Source: Flavobacteriales bacterium UBA852
GTDB lineage: Bacteria; Bacteroidota; Bacteroidia; Flavobacteriales_E; Vicingaceae
Direction: 5' to 3'
DNA: 64,000 nucleotides
NCBI GenBank assembly: GCA_002295925.1
Contig: DBGO01000008.1
Span: 1 to 64,000 of the forward strand
This document shows, in pieces, positions 56,108 to 64,000 of the stretch (position 1 is the first letter of the stretch; each line of letters opens with the position of its first letter). The notes below the pieces were generated by a model. The model worked only from the letters and a program-made list of their open reading frames with translations, searched no databases and was not told the DNA's origin. The position numbers and the translations under genes are program-made.

Positions 56108-57112
56108 TTAGAATTTGAGTTGGTTAAACGTTTTTTGATTTTTTAAATAGTAGGCTTTTAAAATGCTTTTTGGGTAAATGCCGTCTGTTTTGCTGTTTGC
56201 TTGGGCAGAGATTCTTTTTTGTTTGTTCTGTTTCATCAGGGCATAAAAAGCAAAATGGGCTTTAATGATGGCTAATGTATGTTTGGGTTTTAAATCGATT
56301 AGAAATTTTATTCCGGCCAATCCGTCGAGCAATAAGCGAGTGAAAATAATTGAAAAACGTTTTTCGTCGAGATTTTTGTGCAACAGTAACAAGTTGTTGC
56401 GGAAATTCAAGAAAGTTTTTCGCGGATTGGTGGCATTTAAAGTGCCTCCGCCCACGTGATACACTTTGCTTTGCGGATAGATATAAATTTTATATCCCAG
56501 TTTTTGCATTCGCCAACATAAGTCAATTTCTTCCTGATGGGCAAAAAAAGTATCATCGAGCATTCCGGCTTTGAAAAAAGCATCGCTTCGAACAATTAAA
56601 CACGCACCGGTAGCCCAAAATATGGGGCGCTCATCGTTGTATTGACCGTTGTCTTTTTCGAGCGTATCGAAAATTCTGCCTCTACAAAACGGATATCCCA
56701 AATAATCAATAAATCCGCCCGAAGCGCCGGCGTATTCAAAATACTCTTTGTTGTGATAACTTAATATTTTTGGTTGTACTGCCCCAATGTTGGGGTTTTC
56801 TTCCATTTTACCGATGATGGTATCGAGCCAATTTTCGGTTACTTCGATATCCGAATTAAGCAACACAAAATAATCGGCTTGTATTTGTTTAAGGGCTTGA
56901 TTGTATCCACCGGCATAGCCGAAATTTTCTTTTAATTCAATAATATTTACTTCCGGAAAACGGGATTTTAAAAATTCAACCGAATGGTCGTTGCTAGCAT
57001 TGTCGGCAACATATACGGAATGTCCTTGACTGTATTGAAGAACAGAAGGCAAAAACTTTTCGAGAAAGTGCTTGCCGTTATAGTTTAATATGACAATAGC
57101 CGTTTTTGACAT
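56108..57112 (-). CDS. Family 2 glycosyltransferase, rhamnosyltransferase-like
   Basis: The product has 334 residues from ATG 57112, which gives MSKTAIVILNYNG. The frame extends to a GTG at 57127, but that adds only five residues and spoils the typical start. The GT-A fold shows YVADNASNDHSVEFL, FGYAGGYNQAL, VLLNSDIEV (DxD-type) and FFAHQEEIDLCWR, as in dTDP-rhamnosyl transferases. It probably builds surface polysaccharide. Confidence 0.88.
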   Translation of the reverse strand: MSKTAIVILNYNGKHFLEKFLPSVLQYSQGHSVYVADNASNDHSVEFLKSRFPEVNIIELKENFGYAGGYNQALKQIQADYFVLLNSDIEVTENWLDTIIGKMEENPNIGAVQPKILSYHNKEYFEYAGASGGFIDYLGYPFCRGRIFDTLEKDNGQYNDERPIFWATGACLIVRSDAFFKAGMLDDTFFAHQEEIDLCWRMQKLGYKIYIYPQSKVYHVGGGTLNATNPRKTFLNFRNNLLLLHKNLDEKRFSIIFTRLLLDGLAGIKFLIDLKPKHTLAIIKAHFAFYALMKQNKQKRISAQANSKTDGIYPKSILKAYYLKNQKTFNQLKF

Positions 57113-57258
57113 ATTGCAAAAAAACACATTTTTTTGTGCACACCACAGAATTTATGCTGTAAATGGTTTTAGTGTTGAAGTTTTGTTAAAAAAGAGGTTA
57201 AAGTGTGATGATGAAAAAAATGTCAATTTATTACGTGAAATAAAGTTAATTTAGTCCG

Positions 57259-59508
57259 GTGAAATTGCAAAAAGCAGCATATTGGGTTTTATTGTTTTTG
57301 GTGTTAATTACCGGAATATCGGGATATTTTGCATCGAAACAACGGTTTAACTATGATTTTGAAAGTTTTTTTCCTAAAGAGAATGAAACGCTTGACTTTT
57401 TTCTGACATTCAGAGATAATTTTGAAAATGACAACGATTATATTCTTTTTGCATTTGAACCCGAAAAATCGGTGTTTGATACGGCATTTTTGCAAAAAGT
57501 TGATGCATTTGCCCGTGAGCTAAAAGAAAATCCGTTGATTACAGATGTTGTGTCGCCTACGCAAATAAAATTGCCGGTTGTTACAAGTTTTGGTGTGTTA
57601 AACTCTCCGCTCTTGCATTTGAACTCGCCTGAAAAATTAGCAAAAGATTCCTTAAAAATTGCCCGTTCCGAACATTGGAAGGGAAGCTTGTTTGCCTCGG
57701 ATTTATCATCGGTTTGTGTTTTGGCAAAAAATGTTCAGGTGATAAAAAAGAGAGAGTCTGACAGCTTAATGACAGCGGTTGAACAATTGCTCAATAAGTA
57801 TGATTTTCATCACGTTTATTGGACCGGAAAAGTGCGGGCACAACAAGTTTATATGCGCAAGATGAAAACCGAATTACTTACTTTTTTTAGTATATCGGTC
57901 GTATTGGTTATTATTATTCTTTTCATTACTTATCGGTCGGTTTGGGGTGTTGTTGTTCCATTAATGTCTGTTTTTCTCCCTATAGTTATTACTGTGGGGG
58001 TGATGCAGATTTTTAACCAACCATTGGATTTGCTTACGTCGTTGCTGCCTACTATTTTATTTGTGGTGGGCACTTCCGATGCCATTCATTTGACAAATAA
58101 ATATTTATCCGAATTACGCCATGGTATTGCAAAAGAAACAGCCATCAGAAATACCTTTAAAGAAATAGGTTTTGCTACGTTTTTAACCTCATTTACTACT
58201 GCCGTAGGATTTTTAACTTTGATGTTCTCAAACATCGAACCCGTCCAAAATTTTGGTTTATATGCCGCTGTTGGTGTGTTGGTGGCTTATGTGGTAACAA
58301 TTTTGTTTTTGCCGGCAGTTTTTATTTTAATGCATCCACCTAAAATAATTGATTTTAAAAAGACAGATAAATCTTGGAAAACGATTTTACACAAATTGTT
58401 TGAATTTATTTTGAGCAATCGAAAAAAAATAGTGTTTACAACCGTTGTTTTAACTTTAGTTTCGCTTTGGGGAATCGGTCAAATAAAAATAAATTACTAT
58501 TTGTTGCAAGATTTGTCGGAAGAGCATCCGTTGAAGAAAGATTTGCGCTATTTTGAGCACAAATACAGTGGCGTTCGTCCGTTTGAAATGGTTGTTATGC
58601 TTAATCATAATGCGGATATTTCACTTGCCGATTTGCAATTGATAGATTCTTTGGAACATTATTTAAGAAATGAATATAAAGTAGGGTTTATTGTTTCGCC
58701 GGTTTATGTGGTGAAAATGCTCAATCAAGCGCAACACGGCGGAAACAGCCGTTATTTTTCTTTGCCCAAAACACAGAAAGAATGGGAACGGCTGCAAAAG
58801 AAATTTTCGGCGGTATTTAAAAAAGAGGAATGGCAATTGGTTTACAACAAAGACAAAAAATGGATGCGCATTTCGGGTAAAATGCCCGATGTAGGCAGTT
58901 ATTATGCCAAAATAAAAAATGATAAATTACAGCAGTTTGCTGATGAATTGTTTCAAACGCAAAATGATAAGTATCAAGTAAAAATTACCGGCACGGCTTT
59001 ATTGATAGATATAAACAACAACTATTTGGCTGAAAATCTTATCACTGGCTTGTTGATTGCATTTGTTGTGATTTCGTTAATAATCGGTTTGTTGTTTAAG
59101 TCCGGAAAAATGATATTTATTGCCTTGGTGCCCAATATTCTTCCGTTGTTGTTTATTGCCGGGATAATGGGCTTTGCTCACGTGGATATGAATATGAGCA
59201 CAAGCATTGTTTTTACCATTGCATTTGGAATAGCGGTTGACGACACTATTCACTTTTTGAGTAAATACAAATTGGAATCCACCAAACAACACAGTAAAAA
59301 AGTAGCGGTGTTAAATACATTTTTGAGTACAGGAAAAGCCATTATATTAACAACCGTAGTATTGTTTTTCGGGTTTGCCGCATTAATGTTTTCAGACTTT
59401 ACCAGTACTTATTACATAGGATTTTTTGTCAGCTTAATATTGTTTTTTGCCGTTATCTGCGATTTATTTTTACTGCCTTTATTATTGCTGCCCGGCAAAA
59501 AGAAATAA
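57259..59508 (+). CDS. RND-superfamily (MMPL-type) exporter
   Basis: The product has 749 residues. The start codon is GTG; no ATG lies close by in frame. Two repeats, each with one helix, a large extracytoplasmic domain and five helices, give 12 in all. The second helices contain VGTSDAIHLTNKYLSE and AFGIAVDDTIHFLSKYK, where the Asp pairs carry protons. Members move lipids, hopanoids or drugs. No partner membrane-fusion protein lies next to it. Confidence 0.88.
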   Translation: MKLQKAAYWVLLFLVLITGISGYFASKQRFNYDFESFFPKENETLDFFLTFRDNFENDNDYILFAFEPEKSVFDTAFLQKVDAFARELKENPLITDVVSPTQIKLPVVTSFGVLNSPLLHLNSPEKLAKDSLKIARSEHWKGSLFASDLSSVCVLAKNVQVIKKRESDSLMTAVEQLLNKYDFHHVYWTGKVRAQQVYMRKMKTELLTFFSISVVLVIIILFITYRSVWGVVVPLMSVFLPIVITVGVMQIFNQPLDLLTSLLPTILFVVGTSDAIHLTNKYLSELRHGIAKETAIRNTFKEIGFATFLTSFTTAVGFLTLMFSNIEPVQNFGLYAAVGVLVAYVVTILFLPAVFILMHPPKIIDFKKTDKSWKTILHKLFEFILSNRKKIVFTTVVLTLVSLWGIGQIKINYYLLQDLSEEHPLKKDLRYFEHKYSGVRPFEMVVMLNHNADISLADLQLIDSLEHYLRNEYKVGFIVSPVYVVKMLNQAQHGGNSRYFSLPKTQKEWERLQKKFSAVFKKEEWQLVYNKDKKWMRISGKMPDVGSYYAKIKNDKLQQFADELFQTQNDKYQVKITGTALLIDINNNYLAENLITGLLIAFVVISLIIGLLFKSGKMIFIALVPNILPLLFIAGIMGFAHVDMNMSTSIVFTIAFGIAVDDTIHFLSKYKLESTKQHSKKVAVLNTFLSTGKAIILTTVVLFFGFAALMFSDFTSTYYIGFFVSLILFFAVICDLFLLPLLLLPGKKK

Positions 59509-59509
59509 A

Positions 59510-60820
59510 TTATTTTTTTCGCATAAAAATGCTGATGGGAACACCTGTAAAGTCAAAGTTTGCTCTGATTTTATTTTCCAGATACCTCTTATAGGGTTCT
59601 TTAACATATTGAGGAAGATTACAGAAAAAAGCAAATGCAGGTGTGCGTCCCGGTAATTGTGTGGCATATTTAATGCGAATATATTTTCCTTTGGTGGCAG
59701 GTGGGGGAACGTCTTGGATAGCTTGTAACATTACTTCGTTTAGTTTAGCTGTTGGAATGCGTTTTTTTCTGTTTTCAAATACATAAATGGCTGTTTCCAA
59801 TGCTTTAAAAATTCGTTGTTTTTCTTTTACAGAAGTGAAAATAATGGGCACGTCGGTAAAAGGTGCAATTTTTTGCTTGATTTGCTGAGTAAACTTTTTG
59901 GAAGTGTCGGTTTCTTTCTCAATTAAATCCCATTTGTTTACCAAAATAACAATGCCTTTTTTATTTTTTATGGCCAAATGCAAAATGTTTAAGTCTTGAG
60001 CCATTACTCCGTCTTGAGCATCAATCATTACGATGCAAACATCAGAGTTTTCAATGGCACGAATGGTGCGCATAACCGAGTAGAATTCGAGGTTTTCGTG
60101 TACTTTTCCTTTTTTGCGTAAGCCGGCAGTATCAATCAAATTAATATCAAAACCAAATGCTTTGTAAGGTGTGGCAATGGCATCACGGGTGGTGCCTGCA
60201 ATGTCGGTAACAATATTGCGTTCTTCGCCCAACAATGTATTTAAAAATGATGATTTTCCAACATTTGGTCGTCCTACAATAGCAATATTGGGCTTGTCAG
60301 AATCTTCGTAAGAATCTTCTTCTATATTAGGCAATTCGTTTACAATTAAATCAAGCAAATCGCCGGTTCCGCTTCCGCTAATGGATGAAACATTTTGTAC
60401 TTCACCCAATCCAAAACTGTAAAATTCTGCCGCATCGGCCAAGCGGTTAAAATTATCTACCTTATTGGCTACCAAAATGACTTTTTTGTTGTGCTTGCGC
60501 AATAAGTCGGCAACAACTTCGTCGAGGTCGGTAATTCCGGTAGTAACATCTACCATAAAGAGTAATAAATCGGCTTCGTTGATGGCAATTTCTACTTGGC
60601 GGCGAATTTCGGCTTCAAACGTATCGTCAGAACCAATAACATATCCGCCGGTATCTACAAGGGTAAATTTTTTGCCGTTCCATTCAACGTATCCGTAATG
60701 GCGGTCGCGAGTAACGCCGCTTTCTTCATTTACTATGGCATCACGACTTTGTGTCAATCGGTTAAAAAGAGTTGATTTCCCTACATTCGGACGTCCTACT
60801 ATTGCTACTATATTTCCCAT
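59510..60820 (-). CDS. der: Ribosome-assembly GTPase Der (EngA)
   Basis: The product has 436 residues. It has two GTPase domains in tandem, G1 motifs GRPNVGKST (9-17) and GRPNVGKSS (183-191), with a C-terminal KH-like domain. It is needed for 50S subunit assembly. It lies 6 bp after era on the same strand, so the two assembly GTPases form an operon. Confidence 0.97.
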   Translation of the reverse strand: MGNIVAIVGRPNVGKSTLFNRLTQSRDAIVNEESGVTRDRHYGYVEWNGKKFTLVDTGGYVIGSDDTFEAEIRRQVEIAINEADLLLFMVDVTTGITDLDEVVADLLRKHNKKVILVANKVDNFNRLADAAEFYSFGLGEVQNVSSISGSGTGDLLDLIVNELPNIEEDSYEDSDKPNIAIVGRPNVGKSSFLNTLLGEERNIVTDIAGTTRDAIATPYKAFGFDINLIDTAGLRKKGKVHENLEFYSVMRTIRAIENSDVCIVMIDAQDGVMAQDLNILHLAIKNKKGIVILVNKWDLIEKETDTSKKFTQQIKQKIAPFTDVPIIFTSVKEKQRIFKALETAIYVFENRKKRIPTAKLNEVMLQAIQDVPPPATKGKYIRIKYATQLPGRTPAFAFFCNLPQYVKEPYKRYLENKIRANFDFTGVPISIFMRKK

Positions 60821-60826
60821 TATTTC

Positions 60827-61705
60827 TTATTTATAACCAAATTGTTTTAATAAATTATCGTTGTCGCGCCAATCTTTTTTCACTTTTACGTGCAAATCTA
60901 AGAATACTTTTTTACCCAAAAATGCTTCAATATCTTTTCTTGCTTCGGTGCCCACACGTTTTATTCGTTCGCCTTGATGACCGATAATAATTCCTTTTTG
61001 AGAGGGTCTGATGACAAAAATGGTAGCTCTGATTTTTACTATTTCGGGCTCATCTTTAAACTCTTCTACTTTTACTTCTACAGAATAAGGAATTTCTTTT
61101 TTGTAAAACAAGAGGATTTTTTCGCGAATCATTTCCTCTACAAAAAATCGCTCAGATTTGTCGGTCAATGTGTCTTTGGGGTAATAAGGCGGTCCTTCGG
61201 GCAATTCTTGTTTTATTTGGTCGATTAATTCTTTAATGTTGAAAGCGTGTAAGGCAGAAATTGGGAAAATACGCGCATTGGGTAAAAGCGATTTCCAATG
61301 TTGGGCAGCAGCTTCTACTTTTTCTTGATTAACGGTGTCTATTTTATTGATGAGTAAAAAAACGGGCAATTTGGTGTTTTGTAAAAACTTTAAAACCGAT
61401 TCGTCTTTAATTTGAGTTTCGTTAACATCGACAATATAAATAATAACATCGGCATCTTTTAAAGCTTCTTTTACAAAGCTCATCATTGCTTCGTGCATTT
61501 TATATGCCGGCTTAATGATTCCCGGCGTATCGGAAAAAACCATTTGATAATCGTCGCCGTTTAAAATTCCCAATATTCTGTGACGGGTTGTTTGGGCTTT
61601 GGGTGTTGTTATAGCCAGCTTTTGACCAAGAATAGCGTTTAAAAAAGTTGATTTCCCAACATTGGGGTTTCCTATTATGTTTACAAATCCGGATTTATGT
61701 GACAT
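60827..61705 (-). CDS. era: GTPase Era
   Basis: The product has 292 residues. I chose ATG 61705 (MSHKSGFVNIIGNP); the frame extends upstream to a TTG, but the 11 residues gained do not belong to Era. G1 GNPNVGKST (12-20), DTPGI, NKID and the C-terminal KH domain with KGIIIGHQGERIKRVG are present. Era binds the 3' end of 16S rRNA during 30S assembly. It is divergent from the initiator tRNA. Confidence 0.96.
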   Translation of the reverse strand: MSHKSGFVNIIGNPNVGKSTFLNAILGQKLAITTPKAQTTRHRILGILNGDDYQMVFSDTPGIIKPAYKMHEAMMSFVKEALKDADVIIYIVDVNETQIKDESVLKFLQNTKLPVFLLINKIDTVNQEKVEAAAQHWKSLLPNARIFPISALHAFNIKELIDQIKQELPEGPPYYPKDTLTDKSERFFVEEMIREKILLFYKKEIPYSVEVKVEEFKDEPEIVKIRATIFVIRPSQKGIIIGHQGERIKRVGTEARKDIEAFLGKKVFLDLHVKVKKDWRDNDNLLKQFGYK

Positions 61706-61720
61706 TTTTTTGCTTAAAAT

Positions 61721-61751
61721 TTTGGTACAAAGAAACAAAATATTATATTTG
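61721..61751 (+). promoter_or_regulatory. Promoter of the initiator tRNA
   Basis: TTTG (61721-61724), exactly 19 bp, TATATTTG (61744-61751). A near-perfect phylum consensus. A 15-bp palindrome, CCCATTTTAAATGGG, follows at the expected transcription start. Confidence 0.7.
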
Positions 61752-61787
61752 CAACCCCATTTTAAATGGGATAAAATAAAACTACAG

Positions 61788-61890
<103 letters not shown>

Positions 61891-61906
61891 TTTTTTATTT
61901 TGGACA

Positions 61907-62170
61907 ATGTATACAGTTTACGTACTATATTCACGAAATTATGATAAAATATATATTGGATATACATCCAATATAGAGCAACGGATGTTGTCGCACAATA
62001 AATTGGGAACAAAGGGTTATACCAAGCGTTACCGACCGTGGCAAATAGTGTTTACTTAAGAATATCCGGAAAAGAGAGAAGCGTTAAAGCGCGAAAAGGT
62101 ATTGAAATCGGGTCAAGGTAGGGCATATATATGGCGCAAAATAGAGGAGTTAGGGCTCAAATCCGCCTGA
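61907..62170 (+). pseudogene. GIY-YIG endonuclease-like gene with an in-frame stop
   Basis: An 87-codon frame is broken by TAA at 62057-62059 (codon 51). Before the stop: MYTVYVLYS and KIYIGYTS, the GIY and YIG strands, then Arg26 and a GTKGYTKRYRPWQIVFT block. After it: EYPEKREALKREKVLKSG with a likely catalytic Glu, then AYIWRKIEE. The stop removes the Glu half, so the product should be inactive. One G-to-T change (GAA to TAA) would explain it. The class (UPF0213-like) is small and common in this phylum. A sequencing error remains possible. Confidence 0.8.
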
Positions 62171-62176
62171 GGCGGA
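62162..62176. repeat. 15-bp palindrome at the cassette end
   Basis: TCCGCC-TGA-GGCGGA. Its centre is the stop codon of the GIY-YIG frame, and its last base directly abuts the repeated tRNA segment. It is GC-rich against an AT-rich background. Confidence 0.7.
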
Positions 62177-62232
62177 CGTCAGTTCGAGTCTGGCCCCCGC
62201 TACCAAGCAAAAGAGGTTGAGTAATCAACCTC
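62177..62232 (+). repeat. Direct repeat, copy 2 (orphan tRNA 3' end and terminator)
   Basis: A second copy of the initiator tRNA T arm, acceptor strand and CCA (62177-62205) with the terminator stem (62213-62232). There is no 5' half, so it cannot make a tRNA. The T run after the stem is interrupted (TTTCG). Confidence 0.9.
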
Positions 62233-62249
62233 TTTCGTATTTTTATACA

Positions 62250-62345
62250 ATGTATACGGTTTACGTATTATATTTACCAAAATATGATAAGATATTTATA
62301 GGGTATACTTCCGATATAGAGCAACGGATGTTGTCGGAAAATTGA
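62250..62345 (+). pseudogene. Truncated second GIY-YIG gene remnant
   Basis: 31 codons: MYTVYVLYLPKYDKIFIGYT, then SDIEQRMLSEN and a stop. It matches the start of the first GIY-YIG gene through codon 29 and then similarity ends. By hand count 11 of 87 bases differ, six of them silent, so the two were separately maintained genes before decay. The remainder of the gene is absent. Confidence 0.75.
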
Positions 62346-62468
62346 AATCAATTAAATAAAAAATTCCATTATTGTTAAAAGATATTAAATTTTTTTAAAC
62401 TGATTTTAATCATTTTTTATCACATAAATATTATGTAAATTTGATAAAAACCAAAAAACTTAAAAGCT
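62346..62468. other. AT-rich spacer before the helical protein gene
   Basis: No coding remnant of GIY-YIG is seen beyond 62345. A TAAATTTG at 62436-62443 is a candidate -7 box for the next gene, without a clear -33 element. Confidence 0.35.
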
Positions 62469-62861
62469 ATGTCAAAAAAATTATTGGAACCCGCTATTGA
62501 AGACCTTCATAATGAGCATAAAGATTGGATAAGCGATATGCAGTTTCATAAAGATGAAATGAAGTTCTTTGAAGATTTATTAAGCTTAAATTTACCTAAA
62601 ATCAAAACCGATGAGCAAAAAGCTCAGTTAGAACATTTACAAAACAAACTTATCTACTTTAAAGGTGAATTGATTGATAAATTCTTACACGATGCAAAAG
62701 TTCATGAGTTTAATCTGGAAAAAGCTTTGGAAAGCGATCATTATGATGAAGATGACCTTTACAAAGATCATCTAAAATATCGTGATGATTTTAAAGCATT
62801 GCATCGTGATATTTTAGATTATAAAAAAGAACTTTTTGATTTTATTATATCATTGAAATAG
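62469..62861 (+). CDS. Small charged alpha-helical protein, unknown function
   Basis: The product has 130 residues, rich in Asp, Glu, Lys, His and Leu, with no signal peptide or membrane segment. Heptad-like spacing (FFEDLLSLNLPKI, LEHLQNKLIYFKGELIDKF, FKALHRDILDYKKELF) suggests a bundle of three or four helices. The His and Asp content leaves metal binding possible. I do not recognise the family. A bidirectional terminator follows. Confidence 0.65.
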   Translation: MSKKLLEPAIEDLHNEHKDWISDMQFHKDEMKFFEDLLSLNLPKIKTDEQKAQLEHLQNKLIYFKGELIDKFLHDAKVHEFNLEKALESDHYDEDDLYKDHLKYRDDFKALHRDILDYKKELFDFIISLK

Positions 62862-62890
62862 GATTTATCTGAATTTCTTTTTAATTAAAG

Positions 62891-62925
62891 AAAAAATCCC
62901 TTTCCAATTCGGAAAGGGATTTTTT
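62891..62925. terminator. Bidirectional intrinsic terminator
   Basis: AAAAAATCCCTTTCC pairs with GGAAAGGGATTTTTT around AATTC, between the helical protein gene and the convergent dehydrogenase gene. Confidence 0.9.
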
Positions 62926-62943
62926 ATGCTTTACAAGGAGTGA

Positions 62944-64000
62944 TTAGATTGCAAATTTAATCCCTTGTGCTAAAGGTAATTCAGTAGAGTAGTTTATTGT
63001 ATTTGTCTGACGACGCATATATGCTTTCCACGCATCAGAACCACTTTCACGTCCGCCACCGGTTTCTTTTTCGCCACCAAATGCACCGCCAATTTCTGCA
63101 CCGGATGTTCCAATATTTACATTGGCAATACCGCAATCCGAACCGTTACAGCTTAAGAATTGTTCAGATTCGCGCATGTTGGTTGTCATAATTGCAGAAG
63201 ATAAACCTTGTACCACATCATTTTGAATGTCTATGGCATTTTGTACTCCTCCGCTGTATTTTATTAAAAATAAAATTGGAGCAAATGTTTCGTGTTGAAC
63301 AATCTCATATTCGTTTTTCACTTCGGCAATGCAAGGTTTTACATAGCAACCGCTTTCAAATCCTTCACCTTCCAATACGCCGGGCTCTACAACAAACGTT
63401 CCGCCTTCTTCTTTAATTTTTTCAACAGCATTTAAGTAATTATTAACGGCATCGGTATCGATAAGCGGACCTACGTGATTGTTTTCATCCAACGGATTAC
63501 CAATTTCGAGTTTTGCATAAGCGTTTACCAAACGTTCTTTAACTTCATCATACACATCTTCGTGAATAATTAATCGACGAGTAGAGGTGCAACGTTGTCC
63601 TGCAGTTCCTACAGCACCAAATAAAGCCGCCCGGATAGCAATGTCAAGGTCGGCGTTTGGCGTGATTATGATAGCATTGTTTCCGCCTAATTCAAGTAAA
63701 GAGCGACCTAATCGTGCAGCTACGGCTTGAGCAACAATTTTACCCATTCTTATTGAACCGGTAGCAGAAATAAGAGGAACTCGTTTATCGTGTGTCATCA
63801 TTTCACCTACTCGGTAATCGCCCATAATGATGTTTGAAATACCTTCAGGCAAATCATTTTCTTCCAAAACTTCGGCAATGATGTTTTGGCAAGCAATTCC
63901 GCAAAGAGGTGCTTTTTCAGATGGTTTCCAAACACAAACATCACCACAAACCCAAGCAATGGCAGTATTCCAGCTCCATACCGCAACTGGGAAGTTGAAA
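62944..64000 (-). CDS. Aldehyde dehydrogenase, ALDH7 (antiquitin-like) type, partial
   Basis: The frame enters at the window edge; 352 residues of the C-terminal part are visible and the N-terminus is missing. FNFPVAVWSWN, near the visible start, is the ALDH7 substrate-region signature. The catalytic Glu (LLELGGNNAII) and Cys (GTAGQRCTSTRR) are both present, and the end GGREEGSDAWK-like motif (here GGGRESGSDAWKAYMRRQTN) agrees. Relatives oxidise alpha-aminoadipate semialdehyde in lysine breakdown. An internal Met at 63867 is not the true start. Confidence 0.92.
   Translation of the reverse strand, partial: FNFPVAVWSWNTAIAWVCGDVCVWKPSEKAPLCGIACQNIIAEVLEENDLPEGISNIIMGDYRVGEMMTHDKRVPLISATGSIRMGKIVAQAVAARLGRSLLELGGNNAIIITPNADLDIAIRAALFGAVGTAGQRCTSTRRLIIHEDVYDEVKERLVNAYAKLEIGNPLDENNHVGPLIDTDAVNNYLNAVEKIKEEGGTFVVEPGVLEGEGFESGCYVKPCIAEVKNEYEIVQHETFAPILFLIKYSGGVQNAIDIQNDVVQGLSSAIMTTNMRESEQFLSCNGSDCGIANVNIGTSGAEIGGAFGGEKETGGGRESGSDAWKAYMRRQTNTINYSTELPLAQGIKFAI

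Noticed and set aside
61907..62170. Readthrough or recoding of the TAA in the GIY-YIG frame
   Set aside because: TAA is not a known recoding codon in these bacteria, no slippery site or hairpin is next to it, and a second decayed copy lies alongside. A pseudogene is simpler.

Overview
The window is AT-rich DNA from a member of the Bacteroidota (Bacteroidetes). Four signs support this. Three large surface or secreted proteins are built in the type IX secretion (T9SS) style, two with visible C-terminal sorting domains. Many transcription starts carry the phylum's promoter form (TTTG, about 19 bp, then TAnnTTTG), and classical Shine-Dalgarno sites are rare. Several families are typical of the phylum: GSCFA, DUF3467, Omp28-like, DUF4159 and the two-subunit methylmalonyl-CoA mutase. 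The order within the phylum cannot be fixed from sequence alone. A futalosine-pathway gene (mqnA) indicates menaquinone made by the alternative route. I see no prophage, CRISPR array, complete insertion sequence or rRNA operon.

Layout. 1-9.7 kb: two divergent giant T9SS-type surface proteins, then a tightly overlapping minus-strand operon (membrane protein, YtcJ-like amidohydrolase lipoprotein, CAP-domain protein). 9.8-14.9 kb: an Omp28-like T9SS protein, then a run of EI24/CysZ-like protein, mqnA, a Xer-type recombinase and hpf. 15-28.4 kb: the information-processing block tRNA-Thr-Tyr-Gly-Thr, tuf, tRNA-Trp, secE, nusG, rplK, rplA, rplJ, rplL, rpoB, rpoC, DUF3467, ended by a bidirectional terminator. 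28.4-33.2 kb (minus strand): an orphan LuxR-type regulator, a GSCFA protein, a conserved small protein and clpB. 33.3-45.3 kb: mostly plus-strand housekeeping genes (gcvT, comB-like, S1/P1-type hydrolase, plsC, gatC, M32 carboxypeptidase, pckA, rsmE, DUF4159, a THUMP-like methyltransferase), with trpS on the minus strand. 45.3-57.1 kb: AI-2E-type permease, esterase, recQ, a large exported unknown, and an operon of glycosyltransferase, M42-like peptidase, mutA, two small paralogous STAS-like genes and mutB. 57.2-64 kb: an RND/MMPL exporter, era-der, an initiator tRNA followed by a rearranged GIY-YIG locus, a small helical protein and an ALDH7-type dehydrogenase running off the end.

The most unusual locus is 61.79-62.35 kb. 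An initiator tRNA is followed by a terminator, a GIY-YIG endonuclease gene broken by one in-frame stop, and a 15-bp palindrome. Immediately after that comes a second copy of the tRNA 3' end, its terminator and the start of a second, diverged GIY-YIG gene. The repeat period is exactly 342 bp. The tRNA-derived part is nearly identical between copies, while the coding part differs mostly at third codon positions. This looks like insertion of a tiny cassette that carries its own replacement tRNA tail, rather than a simple local duplication.

Other points of interest are two STAS-like paralogs between the methylmalonyl-CoA mutase subunits, RNA hairpins at nusG-rplK and rplL-rpoB where other bacteria regulate ribosomal protein and RNA polymerase synthesis, a symmetric divergent promoter with almost no leaders at trpS/plsC, and a terminator whose 5' arm overlaps the start site of the tRNA operon.
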